DNA of 64,000 nt, taken from contig CANRVB010000010.1 of NCBI GenBank assembly GCA_947643165.1, forward strand, positions 1 through 64,000, read 5' to 3'. Below, in pieces: positions 21,911 to 30,302 of the stretch (the stretch's first letter is position 1; the number at the start of each line of letters is the position of its first letter). Origin of the DNA: an uncultured Porphyromonadaceae bacterium. GTDB taxonomy: Bacteria > Bacteroidota > Bacteroidia > Bacteroidales > Muribaculaceae. The notes below the pieces were generated by a model that saw only the letters and a program-made list of their open reading frames with translations, did no database searches and had not been told where the DNA came from. The translations under genes were made by a program, and so were the position numbers.

Positions 21911-22867
21911 TTAGCTGCGGTAGCTGCTCAGCAGCCCGTCGCTGAATGTCAGCGTCACTCCGTTCTCATACGTCCAGCGCTCATATATCGTGTCTCTTCC
22001 GGGTACTCGCTCCACCTTCGCCGGGCTCCCCAGTGCCAGACGGCACTCGTCTCTGGTCATGCCGCTCGCCACGGTTCCGCGCGTTATCAGTTCCCAGTTC
22101 CTGTCCGATATCTTCGGATAGCGTGCGCGGGGATCGGTCAGCGATATCTGCTTGTCAAACGTGCTTGTGGCGCCGGTGCTCGTGTCAAACGTCAGTGGCA
22201 GATAGAATGTCTTGGCCATGTTTTTCCCGTCGGCCTCCGTCTCCAGCTTCAGTTTCACAGGATATACACCATATCCTGCCATCACATCTGCTATGCTTAC
22301 CTTCACATACTTGCGCCCACCTGTGCGGTTGCCGCGTTCATCCTGCCATAGCGATGTCGTCACGTAGTAGCTGTTCCCTTTCAGTTTGTCCCGCAGGTTG
22401 TTTATAAGGCTCAGCTCTGTCATGAACGGAACCTCTATCTCTCCGCGGCGTCGTAGCGAGTCTGTCGACACATCGGTCCTGTAGACCACCTGTCCCTCCG
22501 GGGCGGTGAATATCAGTTCCGCGACATTATTGCCCGTTATCGACATCACATCGCGCGATCCGTAATATTCTATGGTCTGCCCGCCGAGTGGCTTCATGCC
22601 GTCGGCCTCCGGACCGAATATACGCATCACCCTGTTGTCGGTGCATACGAATTGCTTCCCTCGTTGCCACGAGCCGAATGGCTCCGGAGCTATTCCCTCG
22701 AGATAATGAGTCTCCGGGCGGTCTGTCACATGAGCGCGTCTCACGTCGCTCTCCGTTATCTTGGGTGTCGATTCAACTCCCGTGAAACACGATGTCAGCG
22801 GCATCATGGTCATTACAACCATGATGCCGGCGACTATTGTTAGCTTGCTGTTGTCAGCTCTGTTCAC
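21911..22867 (-). CDS. Lipoprotein of unknown function with BamE/SmpA-like C-terminal motif
   Basis: A 318-residue predicted lipoprotein with lipobox PLTSC (Cys27). The middle contains a beta-rich region with no recognised motif. The C-terminal 50 residues (GMTRDECRLALGSP, YERWTYENG, TLTFSDGLLSSYR) resemble the small BamE/SmpA-type fold found in many periplasmic lipoproteins; this is pattern recognition, not a search result. The start ATG overlaps the stop of the prolyl oligopeptidase gene by 4 bases (ATGA), so translation is coupled. Confidence 0.78.
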   Translation of the reverse strand: MNRADNSKLTIVAGIMVVMTMMPLTSCFTGVESTPKITESDVRRAHVTDRPETHYLEGIAPEPFGSWQRGKQFVCTDNRVMRIFGPEADGMKPLGGQTIEYYGSRDVMSITGNNVAELIFTAPEGQVVYRTDVSTDSLRRRGEIEVPFMTELSLINNLRDKLKGNSYYVTTSLWQDERGNRTGGRKYVKVSIADVMAGYGVYPVKLKLETEADGKNMAKTFYLPLTFDTSTGATSTFDKQISLTDPRARYPKISDRNWELITRGTVASGMTRDECRLALGSPAKVERVPGRDTIYERWTYENGVTLTFSDGLLSSYRS

Positions 22868-25014
22868 TTTGTTGCTGTCGGGTCTATGCCGAGATTTTCG
22901 TAGATGAATGAATATATATCGGTGTATTCGTCTATTACCTTTGTCATCGGTTTGCCTGCGCCGTGGCCTGCGTTGCTGTCTATACGGATCAGCTTCGGTG
23001 CGTCTCCGGTGTCTGCGGCCTGCAGGGTGGCGGCATACTTGAACGAGTGGGCCGGTACTACGCGGTCGTCATGGTCGGCTGTGGTTACCAGGATGGCCGG
23101 ATATTTCACTCCGTTCTTTATTGTGTGGATCGGTGAATAGCCGAGCAGATATTCGGCCATCTCCTTGCTGTCGGCGCTCGTGCCGTAATCCGGTGCCCAG
23201 TTCCAGCCTATGGTGAACAGGTGGTAGCGCATCATGTCCATGACGCCTACGCGGGGTATGGCCACCTTGAACAGGTCGGGTCTCAGGTTCACCGTCGCGC
23301 CTACTAAGAGTCCTCCGTTGCTGCCGCCCTCTATGGTCAGGAGCTCTGGCTTGGTCCAGCCTTCGTTCACCATATATTCGGCTGCCGAGATAAAGTCGTC
23401 AAACACATTCAGCTTGTTCATCTTCGTGCCGCCGTGGTGCCACTCCTCGCCATATTCCGATCCGCCGCGAAGGTTGGCCTGAGCATAGATGCCTCCGTTT
23501 TCAAGCCATAGCAGACGGTTGGCCGAGAATGTCGGGGTCAGCGATACGTTGAAGCCGCCGTAGCCGTACAGATATACTGGATTCTCTCCGTTGCGCTCGA
23601 GGCCTTTCTTGTAGGTCAGGAACATCGGGACCTTTGTACCGTCTTTCGAGGTGTAGAACACCTGCTCTGTCACGTAGTCCTCCATGTTTATTCCCTTCAG
23701 TTCGGCTGTCTTGATCAGCTTGCTCTCGCCCGTGGTGGTGTTGTAGCTGTAGATCGCCGAGGGATAGGTGAACGAGGTGAAGCTGTAGAACACCTCGTCG
23801 TTGTCCTTGCTGCCCGTGAAGCCGGCTGTGCCGAAGGTCGGGAACTCTACCTCACGCAGCTGCTTGCCGTTGCGGTCATACACGAATGCCTGTGAGGCGG
23901 CGTCTTTCTCATAGCTCACTATGAATTTGTCCGATGTCGGGGTCACGCCCGTCAGTACGGCCTCGCTTTCACCTATCAGCTCCTTCCACGAGTCGCGGCC
24001 CGGGTTGGCTATGTCGGCGGTCATCATCCGGTTGCGGGGCGCGCCGTAGTTGGTGGTGAAATATATCTTGCCGTTGGCTACATCCACTATGTTGATGTCA
24101 TAATCCTGACTCGGCTCCATCACCTGCCATTCAGCCGGTTTGTTCTTGAGGCTCTTGAACATTACCGACTGGCCGTTGCCCTCGCCCGAGCCTATCACAA
24201 ACAGATAGTCGCGGCTGTCGGGCACCCATGCCGAGTGGAAGTGAAGCGGATTCTTAGGATCCTCATATACCAGCTGGTCCTCGCTCTGGGGAGTGCCGAG
24301 CTTATGGAAGTATATCTGATGGTTCTCGTTCGAGTTGCTGAACTCCTTTCCGGCTTCCGGACGCGGGTACGCGCTGTAGTAGAAGCCGTCGTCCTGCCAG
24401 TCTACGCCTGTAAATTTCGCCCATTCTATGTGGTCTTCCAGAAGCTCCTTGCTCTCTGTATCCATCACGTAGATCTCTGTCCAGTCCGAACCGTTGCGCG
24501 ATATTGTGTAGGCGGTACGCTTGCCGTCGTTGCTTCGCGATATGCCGGTCAGTGCCACTGTGCCGTTGTCCGACAGTTTGTTCGGATCTAAGAATACTTC
24601 ACCCTCGCCGTAGGGGCTGTCTGCGCGATACAGTACCGACTGGTTCTGTAGGCCGTCGTTCTGCGAGTAGTAGTATTTTCCGTCCTTCGACTTCGACGGC
24701 ATTCCGAACTTCTCGTAATTGTTCAGCTCCGTTAGGCGCGAGCGTAGTTTGTCGCGGAAAGGTATTTGCGACAGATACGATTCTGTTACGGCGTTCTCTG
24801 CCTTTACCCATTCGAGGGTTGAGGCCGATGTGTCGTTCTCCAGCGGACGGTAGGGATCTTTCACCTCTATTCCGAAGTATTCGTCGACGGTATCGTCGCT
24901 CGGGGCGGCAGGATAGTTGAGCTGTTTGCTCTGGCTGCATGATTGAGTGCCGATGCTCACGGCGCCCGCAATGGCTGTGGTCATGATGACTGATTTGAAT
25001 GACGGTCTTTTCAT
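22864..25014 (-). CDS. Prolyl oligopeptidase, family S9A, lipoprotein
   Basis: A 716-residue serine peptidase cleaving after proline in short peptides. The N-terminal signal with a TQSCS lipobox (Cys26) suggests a membrane-anchored periplasmic or surface enzyme. About 35-430 is the seven-bladed propeller, including YFGIEVKDPYRPLEND typical of S9A. The alpha/beta-hydrolase domain follows with nucleophile Ser565 in GGSNGGLL, the acid in DHDDRVVP and the His in GHGAGK. Length matches the family. It heads a two-gene operon with the lipoprotein at 21911. Confidence 0.94.
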   Translation of the reverse strand: MKRPSFKSVIMTTAIAGAVSIGTQSCSQSKQLNYPAAPSDDTVDEYFGIEVKDPYRPLENDTSASTLEWVKAENAVTESYLSQIPFRDKLRSRLTELNNYEKFGMPSKSKDGKYYYSQNDGLQNQSVLYRADSPYGEGEVFLDPNKLSDNGTVALTGISRSNDGKRTAYTISRNGSDWTEIYVMDTESKELLEDHIEWAKFTGVDWQDDGFYYSAYPRPEAGKEFSNSNENHQIYFHKLGTPQSEDQLVYEDPKNPLHFHSAWVPDSRDYLFVIGSGEGNGQSVMFKSLKNKPAEWQVMEPSQDYDINIVDVANGKIYFTTNYGAPRNRMMTADIANPGRDSWKELIGESEAVLTGVTPTSDKFIVSYEKDAASQAFVYDRNGKQLREVEFPTFGTAGFTGSKDNDEVFYSFTSFTYPSAIYSYNTTTGESKLIKTAELKGINMEDYVTEQVFYTSKDGTKVPMFLTYKKGLERNGENPVYLYGYGGFNVSLTPTFSANRLLWLENGGIYAQANLRGGSEYGEEWHHGGTKMNKLNVFDDFISAAEYMVNEGWTKPELLTIEGGSNGGLLVGATVNLRPDLFKVAIPRVGVMDMMRYHLFTIGWNWAPDYGTSADSKEMAEYLLGYSPIHTIKNGVKYPAILVTTADHDDRVVPAHSFKYAATLQAADTGDAPKLIRIDSNAGHGAGKPMTKVIDEYTDIYSFIYENLGIDPTATK

Positions 25015-25110
25015 GGGTCAATGAGTTGGTTTTATTTGGCTGACGTCGCTCAGGCTCTCTGTTTTGCCCTTTTCCGCGCTGACTCGCGGCGCTTGGCCAT
25101 CTTGCTTCTG

Positions 25111-25118
25111 CAAAAGTA
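25111..25118 (-). promoter_or_regulatory. -7 element for the prolyl oligopeptidase operon
   Basis: Minus-strand TACTTTTG matches TAnnTTTG, 96 bases before the start codon. No convincing -33 box. Confidence 0.4.
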
Positions 25119-25234
25119 CGTAATTTTTTCGCATTACTTTTGCGAATTATCCCTTTTGCTTGCATACTTTTCCGCTTTTAGCCCCTTTGATCAAGCTGTT
25201 TAATATATTTTAACTCGAATCATATCCTTTTCCC

Positions 25235-25265
25235 TTGCACACTTCCACAAAACATCGTACCTTTG
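25235..25265 (+). promoter_or_regulatory. Promoter of initiator tRNA-Met
   Basis: -33 TTG (25235-25237), 20 bases, -7 TACCTTTG (25258-25265), 16 bases before the tRNA 5' end. Confidence 0.8.
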
Positions 25266-25281
25266 CATTCACAAAACGCAT

Positions 25282-25353
<72 letters not shown>

Positions 25354-25416
25354 CTATCCGAGCGACTTTTGATTCGTCAAAAGTCGCTTTTATTTTCTCT
25401 TCACCTCTGAGTTTAT

Positions 25417-25424
25417 TATCTTTG
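25417..25424 (+). promoter_or_regulatory. -7 element for the transglutaminase gene
   Basis: TATCTTTG matches TAnnTTTG, 30 bases before the start. No clear TTTG at -33. Confidence 0.5.
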
Positions 25425-25454
25425 TACTCAGAATTCTCATCCTATCTTTTAACC

Positions 25455-28079
25455 ATGATACGACACTTTGCCCTGGCGGCTCTGTTTGCCGCCTCCTCCT
25501 TGTCGCTCGCTGCTCGCGATATTGTTACCGAGCGTAGCCACAAGGATTTCCTCGATCGCAAGGCTCAGATTGCCGGCACTACCGAGGGGCAGCGCCTCAA
25601 GGCGCTCGACGATCCTGCTCTCACTGGCGACCGTCGCGATGCCCTCGAATTCCTCTATACCTATATGCAGCTCCCCGATCTTGTCGATCGCGACGCTGAT
25701 TTCTACCTTGATTGCATCGACGCTTCGCTCCTTGCCGCAAAGGAAATGCCCTGGGGTGACAAGGTGCCCGATCGTGAGTGGAAGCATTTCGTACTCCCTC
25801 CGCGTATCAACAACGAGGCCCTCGACTCCTCGCGCACTGTCTTCTATGCCGAACTCCGCGACCGCGTCAAGAATCTCTCCATGAAGGATGCCATCCTCGA
25901 GGTCAACCACTGGTGCCATGAGAAGGTCACATACCGGCCCAGCGATGGTCGTACCAGCAATCCGCTCTCTGCGGTCAGCCAGGCTATCGGTCGCTGTGGC
26001 GAGGAATCTACATTTGCCGTTGCCGCTCTGCGTGCCGTCGGCATTCCCGCGCGTCAGGTCTACACCCCCCGTTGGGCCCATACCGACGACAACCACGCTT
26101 GGGTTGAGGCTTGGGCCGACGGACAATGGTACTTTATCGGTGCTTGCGAACCCGAACCTGTTCTCAACCTCGGTTGGTTCAATGCCCCCGCCTCTCGTGG
26201 CATGATGATGAACACCAAAGTCTTCGGTAACTACGACGGACCCGAGGAAGTGCTTGAGGTTTCGCCATGCTACACGGCTATCAACGTCACCTCCAACTAC
26301 GCTCCCGTCACCTCTATGCGTGCCCGTGTGCTCGACCCCGATGGAAAGCCTGTCGAGGATGCCGACGTTCGCTTCTCTCTCTACAACTACGCCGAGTACT
26401 ATCCCATCGCCGTGAAAAAGACCGGAGCCGATGGCATCGCCGATCTTAAGGCTGGTATGGGCGACCTCGTTGTCTGGGCTTCCGATAAGTCAGGCCGCTA
26501 CGGCATCTCCCACGGATCCGTTGGTCGCGACTCTGTTGTGGACGTTACCCTCTCTTACGGCCCCGGCCCGCTCCCTTCGCCCGTAGTATTCGAGTGGACT
26601 CTGGTTCCGCCCGAAGGATCCAACGAGCTCCCGTTTGTATCCGACGAGATGCGCCGCATCAACGATCTGCGCAAGATTGCCGAAGACTCCATCCGTGGCG
26701 CTTATACCGACACATTCCTCAATCCTGAGACAGCCGCCGCATGGTGCGAGGCTAACGGATATGATGCTCAGCAGCTTGCTGCCCTCCTCGTCGAGTCGCG
26801 TGGCAATCACGCCATGCTTACCGACTGGCTCTCGTCCATGCCCGATTCTCTGCGTCAGCGTGCCGTACGCCTTCTGGCTAATATCTCTGAGAAAGACCGC
26901 CGCGACATTCCTCGCGTCGTCCTCGATGACTTTATCACCACCCCCGACGGTACATCTGCTCTCCACGACAGCTACGTCCTCTCCCCGCGCGTTCTTACCG
27001 AGCAGCTCACTCCCTGGCGCAGCTTCTTCAACAAGGCCGTTCCCGCCGATCTCCGCGCAGCCTATGCCGCCGATCCCGACCGGCTTGCCAAGGCTATCGC
27101 TACCGACGTCAAGCCCGACAATGTCTGGAATCCCCAGTCTCTGCTTATGAGCCCGGAGCAGGCATTCACTATCCGTCGGGCCGACAGCCGCTCGCGTTCG
27201 CTTCTCTTCGTGGCCATGGCCCGTAGCTTCGGTATACCCGCCCGCGTCGATCCAGTCAGCGGAAACACTCAGTGGGCCGATTCCGAAGGCGTATGGCACA
27301 ACGCCAATCTTGAGGCCGAAGCGCCACAGGCTGCTCCCGCTCCTACAGCCACACTCAATCTCTCGTTCGATCCCGCTGGTGGACACATTGAGGATCCCGC
27401 CTATTTCTCTCACTTCACTCTGTCCGAGATTGCCGATGGCACTCCGCGTCTCATGGAGTACGACGAAATGGCTCCTTGGAGCAAACTGTTCTCCAAGCCC
27501 GAACCTCTTGCCCCCGGCACATATATGCTCACATCAGGTCAGCGTCTCGCTTCCGGTGCCGTTCTTGCCCGTTCGGTACTCTTCAGTGTAGCCGACGGCC
27601 AGACTGTCGACATTCCTCTGGTTATGCGCCGCGACACTACCGAGATCGAGGTCATCGGATCTTTCAACTCCGAAAACCTCTATCACGACCGTGCCACCGG
27701 TACCGACAAGAGCCTCCTCTCTACATCAGGTCGCGGTTACTACGTCCTCGGTGTGGTGGTGCCCGGACATGAGCCTTCTGAACATGCCCTGCGCGACATA
27801 GCTCTCAAGGCCGATGAGCTCCAGAAGTGGGGTCATACCATTTTCATCCTTGAGCGTGAGGGTGTCGCAGCCGGAAAAGACCTCAAAGCCATCTATGGTC
27901 TCCCCGACAATGTAGTGCTCGGCACCGACATCGGTGGTGCCATAGCCGCCGAACTCGAGGCAACCGACATGCCGGTATTCATCATTGCCGACACATTCAA
28001 CCGCGTTGTTTACCGCACCGACGGTTACATGGTCAACCTTGGCGATCGTCTCGTCGACACCATGTCGAAACTCGAATGA
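25455..28079 (+). CDS. Exported transglutaminase-like protein with thioredoxin-fold end
   Basis: An 874-residue protein with a signal peptide ending near LSLAA (20). The start at 25455 is used because the upstream extension of the frame runs through the tRNA. The first transglutaminase-like core holds Cys181 (GRCGEES) and His214 (DDNHAWVEAW), followed by WYFIGACEPE where the third catalytic acid is expected. A carboxypeptidase-regulatory-like segment follows (about 300-345). A second transglutaminase-like region (about 575-620, SRSLLFVAMARSFGIPARV) lacks an obvious Cys and may be inactive. The last 140 residues resemble a thioredoxin-like fold without CxxC. Probably a periplasmic amidase, protease or cross-linking enzyme; substrate unknown. 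Confidence 0.85.
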   Translation: MIRHFALAALFAASSLSLAARDIVTERSHKDFLDRKAQIAGTTEGQRLKALDDPALTGDRRDALEFLYTYMQLPDLVDRDADFYLDCIDASLLAAKEMPWGDKVPDREWKHFVLPPRINNEALDSSRTVFYAELRDRVKNLSMKDAILEVNHWCHEKVTYRPSDGRTSNPLSAVSQAIGRCGEESTFAVAALRAVGIPARQVYTPRWAHTDDNHAWVEAWADGQWYFIGACEPEPVLNLGWFNAPASRGMMMNTKVFGNYDGPEEVLEVSPCYTAINVTSNYAPVTSMRARVLDPDGKPVEDADVRFSLYNYAEYYPIAVKKTGADGIADLKAGMGDLVVWASDKSGRYGISHGSVGRDSVVDVTLSYGPGPLPSPVVFEWTLVPPEGSNELPFVSDEMRRINDLRKIAEDSIRGAYTDTFLNPETAAAWCEANGYDAQQLAALLVESRGNHAMLTDWLSSMPDSLRQRAVRLLANISEKDRRDIPRVVLDDFITTPDGTSALHDSYVLSPRVLTEQLTPWRSFFNKAVPADLRAAYAADPDRLAKAIATDVKPDNVWNPQSLLMSPEQAFTIRRADSRSRSLLFVAMARSFGIPARVDPVSGNTQWADSEGVWHNANLEAEAPQAAPAPTATLNLSFDPAGGHIEDPAYFSHFTLSEIADGTPRLMEYDEMAPWSKLFSKPEPLAPGTYMLTSGQRLASGAVLARSVLFSVADGQTVDIPLVMRRDTTEIEVIGSFNSENLYHDRATGTDKSLLSTSGRGYYVLGVVVPGHEPSEHALRDIALKADELQKWGHTIFILEREGVAAGKDLKAIYGLPDNVVLGTDIGGAIAAELEATDMPVFIIADTFNRVVYRTDGYMVNLGDRLVDTMSKLE

Positions 28080-28098
28080 TCATCCCCTTTCCCGCATA

Positions 28099-28146
28099 AG
28101 CGGAGACCGCCATCGTGATATCACCATGGCGGTCTCCGCTTTTTTT
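28099..28146 (+). terminator. Terminator after the transglutaminase gene
   Basis: A perfect 15-base stem (AGCGGAGACCGCCAT at 28099-28113 with its complement at 28126-28140), then six T. Confidence 0.93.
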
Positions 28147-28148
28147 CG

Positions 28149-28156
28149 TATTTTTG
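28149..28156 (+). promoter_or_regulatory. -7 element for purN
   Basis: TATTTTTG matches TAnnTTTG, directly after the terminator T run and 23 bases before the purN ATG. The -33 region lies inside the terminator stem, with no TTTG there. Confidence 0.45.
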
Positions 28157-28179
28157 CATTGCAATCAATCCCTGCCGCC

Positions 28180-28770
28180 ATGTCAGCCCACCAACTCAAT
28201 ATCGCCATCTTCGCCTCAGGCAACGGCACCAACGCCGAGAACATCATCAGGTATTTCAACACTGGCGACTCTCATCCGTCAGGTATGACAGTCTCGCTCG
28301 TTGTCGCCAGCCGCCCCGATGCCTATGTCATCGAACGTGCCCGCCGGCTTGGTGTGCCCGTCCGCGTCATCGACCGCGCCACCCTCAACGATCCCGACCT
28401 CATCCTCCCGCTCCTCCGGCAGTACGGTGTCGATGTGATCATCCTCGCCGGATTCCTCATGATGATCCCGCAGTTTTTGATCCGCCGCTATCCCGAAAAG
28501 ATCATCAACATCCACCCGTCCCTCCTGCCTCGTCACGGAGGCAAGGGAATGTATGGTCGCAACGTCCATGAGGCCGTCCTCCGCTCCGGCGATACCCGGA
28601 CCGGTATCACCATCCATTTTGTCAGCGAGGAGTACGATCGTGGCCGTATTATTTTTCAGACATCGGTCGATGTCGAGCCGGGCGATACAGTTGATGATAT
28701 CGGATCTAAAGTCCAACTACTTGAGCAGCAGCATTTTCCGCGCGTTATCCACGAAACCTTCGCCAGTTAG
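28180..28770 (+). CDS. purN: Phosphoribosylglycinamide formyltransferase PurN
   Basis: A 196-residue cytoplasmic enzyme using 10-formyl-THF to formylate GAR in purine synthesis. Visible are the N-terminal ASGNGTNAENI substrate loop (about 11-21), the catalytic Asn/His in NIHPSLLPRHGG (about 109-120), and GITIHFVSEEYDRG with the catalytic Asp. The start MSAHQLN fits family length; the open frame extends upstream through the terminator and is ignored. The stop overlaps the stop of the convergent PepSY-like gene. Confidence 0.95.
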   Translation: MSAHQLNIAIFASGNGTNAENIIRYFNTGDSHPSGMTVSLVVASRPDAYVIERARRLGVPVRVIDRATLNDPDLILPLLRQYGVDVIILAGFLMMIPQFLIRRYPEKIINIHPSLLPRHGGKGMYGRNVHEAVLRSGDTRTGITIHFVSEEYDRGRIIFQTSVDVEPGDTVDDIGSKVQLLEQQHFPRVIHETFAS

Positions 28771-29225
28771 TCATCTATGGTGATGACCTCCTTGAACTGT
28801 CCTAACAGATTGAACTTCAGTAGTATACCGTCCGACAGGCCTACTTCGTAGGCCGATGTTGTCTTTTTTATCTTTACGATTTTGACACCGTTATTCCCGG
28901 CGTAATTCTTTGATACATACCTTGTTATAGCCTTGGGGACAAGGCCTTCGGGCACCGCTTTCGACCCACAGTCAACCGACGTCCACTTACCCTTGTTGCT
29001 GAACTCTATCTTGTTGCCATTCACCAGTTTAACGTCATAATCCGTCTTCTTCAGAAGGTGTTTGTCGATCTTTATCATCGCTACCTTCGATTTCGGGAAA
29101 TATGTGTTCAACATCTCCTGGGCGGCCTCCGGAAGTTGCTCACGGTCAATGGTATACTTGTCGATTATCGCATACGATGGAATCGCCATCATCATCACCA
29201 CTAATATCAGTAATAATTTTTTCAT
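28767..29225 (-). CDS. PepSY-like (DUF2874-type) exported protein
   Basis: A 152-residue protein with a signal peptide (cleavage near PSYA, residue 19). Two repeated segments of about 60 residues each follow, containing LPEAAQEMLNTYFP and VPKAITRYVSKNY, typical of the beta-lactamase-inhibitor-like PepSY proteins common in Bacteroidetes. These are probably periplasmic and of unknown ligand. It converges on purN with stop codons overlapping. No partner histidine kinase is nearby. Confidence 0.87.
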   Translation of the reverse strand: MKKLLLILVVMMMAIPSYAIIDKYTIDREQLPEAAQEMLNTYFPKSKVAMIKIDKHLLKKTDYDVKLVNGNKIEFSNKGKWTSVDCGSKAVPEGLVPKAITRYVSKNYAGNNGVKIVKIKKTTSAYEVGLSDGILLKFNLLGQFKEVITIDD

Positions 29226-29340
29226 ACTCTAAAAATGTTAATATCTTGATTCATAGATATTAACCGCTTTTCCCTGCCAAATGGTTCACAACCACATCTC
29301 GATCTCTAACCTAACTCCATGATCTATAGATATATAAAAA

Positions 29341-29375
29341 GAGTTGGATAAGCACTCCCAGTGTCTATCCAACTC
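29341..29375. terminator. Bidirectional terminator
   Basis: Stem GAGTTGGATA/TATCCAACTC (29341-29350 with 29366-29375). The plus strand continues with CTTTTATATT, and the minus strand ends the stem with five T. It serves the DUF2795 gene on the minus strand. Confidence 0.75.
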
Positions 29376-29406
29376 CTTTTATATTATTTCAGGCCGATTT
29401 CCCGCC

Positions 29407-29628
29407 TTAATACTCATCCTCATTGAAGAGGAAGTCGTCTTTGGTGGGGTAGTCGGGCCAGATGTCTTCTATCGATTCGTAGGTGTCTCCTTCGTCCTCT
29501 ATCTCCTGAAGGTTTTCAATAACTTCGAGCGGAGCACCGCTACGCATTGCGAAGTCGATAAGCTCATCCTTTGTGGCGGGCCAAGGTGCATCTTCAAGCT
29601 TTGATGCCAGTTCAAGTGTCCAGTACAT
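29407..29628 (-). CDS. DUF2795 small acidic protein
   Basis: A 73-residue, strongly acidic cytoplasmic protein. The sequence (MYWTLELASKLEDAPWPATK, then LIDFAMRSGAPLEVIENLQ, then PTKDDFLFNEDEY) is the standard Bacteroidales form of the DUF2795 family, complete at both ends. Function unknown; related domains are thought to be DNA-associated, but nothing here shows that. Monocistronic between two same-strand genes. Confidence 0.9.
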   Translation of the reverse strand: MYWTLELASKLEDAPWPATKDELIDFAMRSGAPLEVIENLQEIEDEGDTYESIEDIWPDYPTKDDFLFNEDEY

Positions 29629-29727
29629 TATTGTCAGTCAATGAGAATGTTGTTAATTATTGTCGATCATGCAGGTGGTATCCTTCATGATTCGTTTAAA
29701 AGGTGCGCAAAATTAGTGCTTTTATCA

Positions 29728-30300
29728 TTATAAACAACAATCTTTTTGCCAAAATATTTCATTTGCACCTGATATTGTGTTGAAATATCTTGCAAGGATA
29801 AACAGAAAGTCGCTCAGGCGGTTGATAAATACCAGAGTATCTTTGTCTACGGGCTCTTCTTCGGCGAGGTCGAGCATGCGCCGTTCTGCCCTGCGGCAAA
29901 CGGTTCTCGCTATGTGAGCGCGTGCGGAATCGGCTGTGGGGCCGGGTAGCACGAAGCTCCTTACTTTCGGTGTGGCCTCATCCAGACTGTCGATCATGCT
30001 TTCAAGAGCTTTGATGCGTTCCGGTGAGGTGCCTGTGGGGAGCATGGCGTTTCCGTCAGCATCGGGCACACAGGCGAGGTATGAGCCGAGGTCGAACAGT
30101 ATGTTCTGCAGTGAATGCAGTTTTTCTACCCATTGCTCGGGCAGGACGGTTGATGCCGCTATCAGTCCAAGCCAGGAGTTCAGTTCGTCGATAGTGCCGT
30201 ATGCTTCGATGCGTGTGGAGTTTTTTTTGCGTCGCTGGCCTGTCACAAGCGATGTTGTTCCTTCATCGCCTGTGCCGGTATACAGTCTTGATTTAGTCAT
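29728..30300 (-). CDS. pduO: PduO-type ATP:cob(I)alamin adenosyltransferase
   Basis: A 190-residue cytoplasmic enzyme making adenosylcobalamin. The N-terminal ATP-binding segment YTGTGDEGTTSLVTGQRRKK (about 6-25), YGTIDELNSWLG (32-43) and the RTVCRRAERR active-site motif (about 133-142) identify the PduO/MMAB family; length is normal. It starts only 2 bases after the stop of the GH35 gene on the same strand, so it is probably the second gene of that transcript. A cobalamin-controlled receptor occurs elsewhere in the window (61742), consistent with a salvage-dependent cell. Confidence 0.92.
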   Translation of the reverse strand: MTKSRLYTGTGDEGTTSLVTGQRRKKNSTRIEAYGTIDELNSWLGLIAASTVLPEQWVEKLHSLQNILFDLGSYLACVPDADGNAMLPTGTSPERIKALESMIDSLDEATPKVRSFVLPGPTADSARAHIARTVCRRAERRMLDLAEEEPVDKDTLVFINRLSDFLFILARYFNTISGANEIFWQKDCCL

Positions 30301-30302
30301 AC

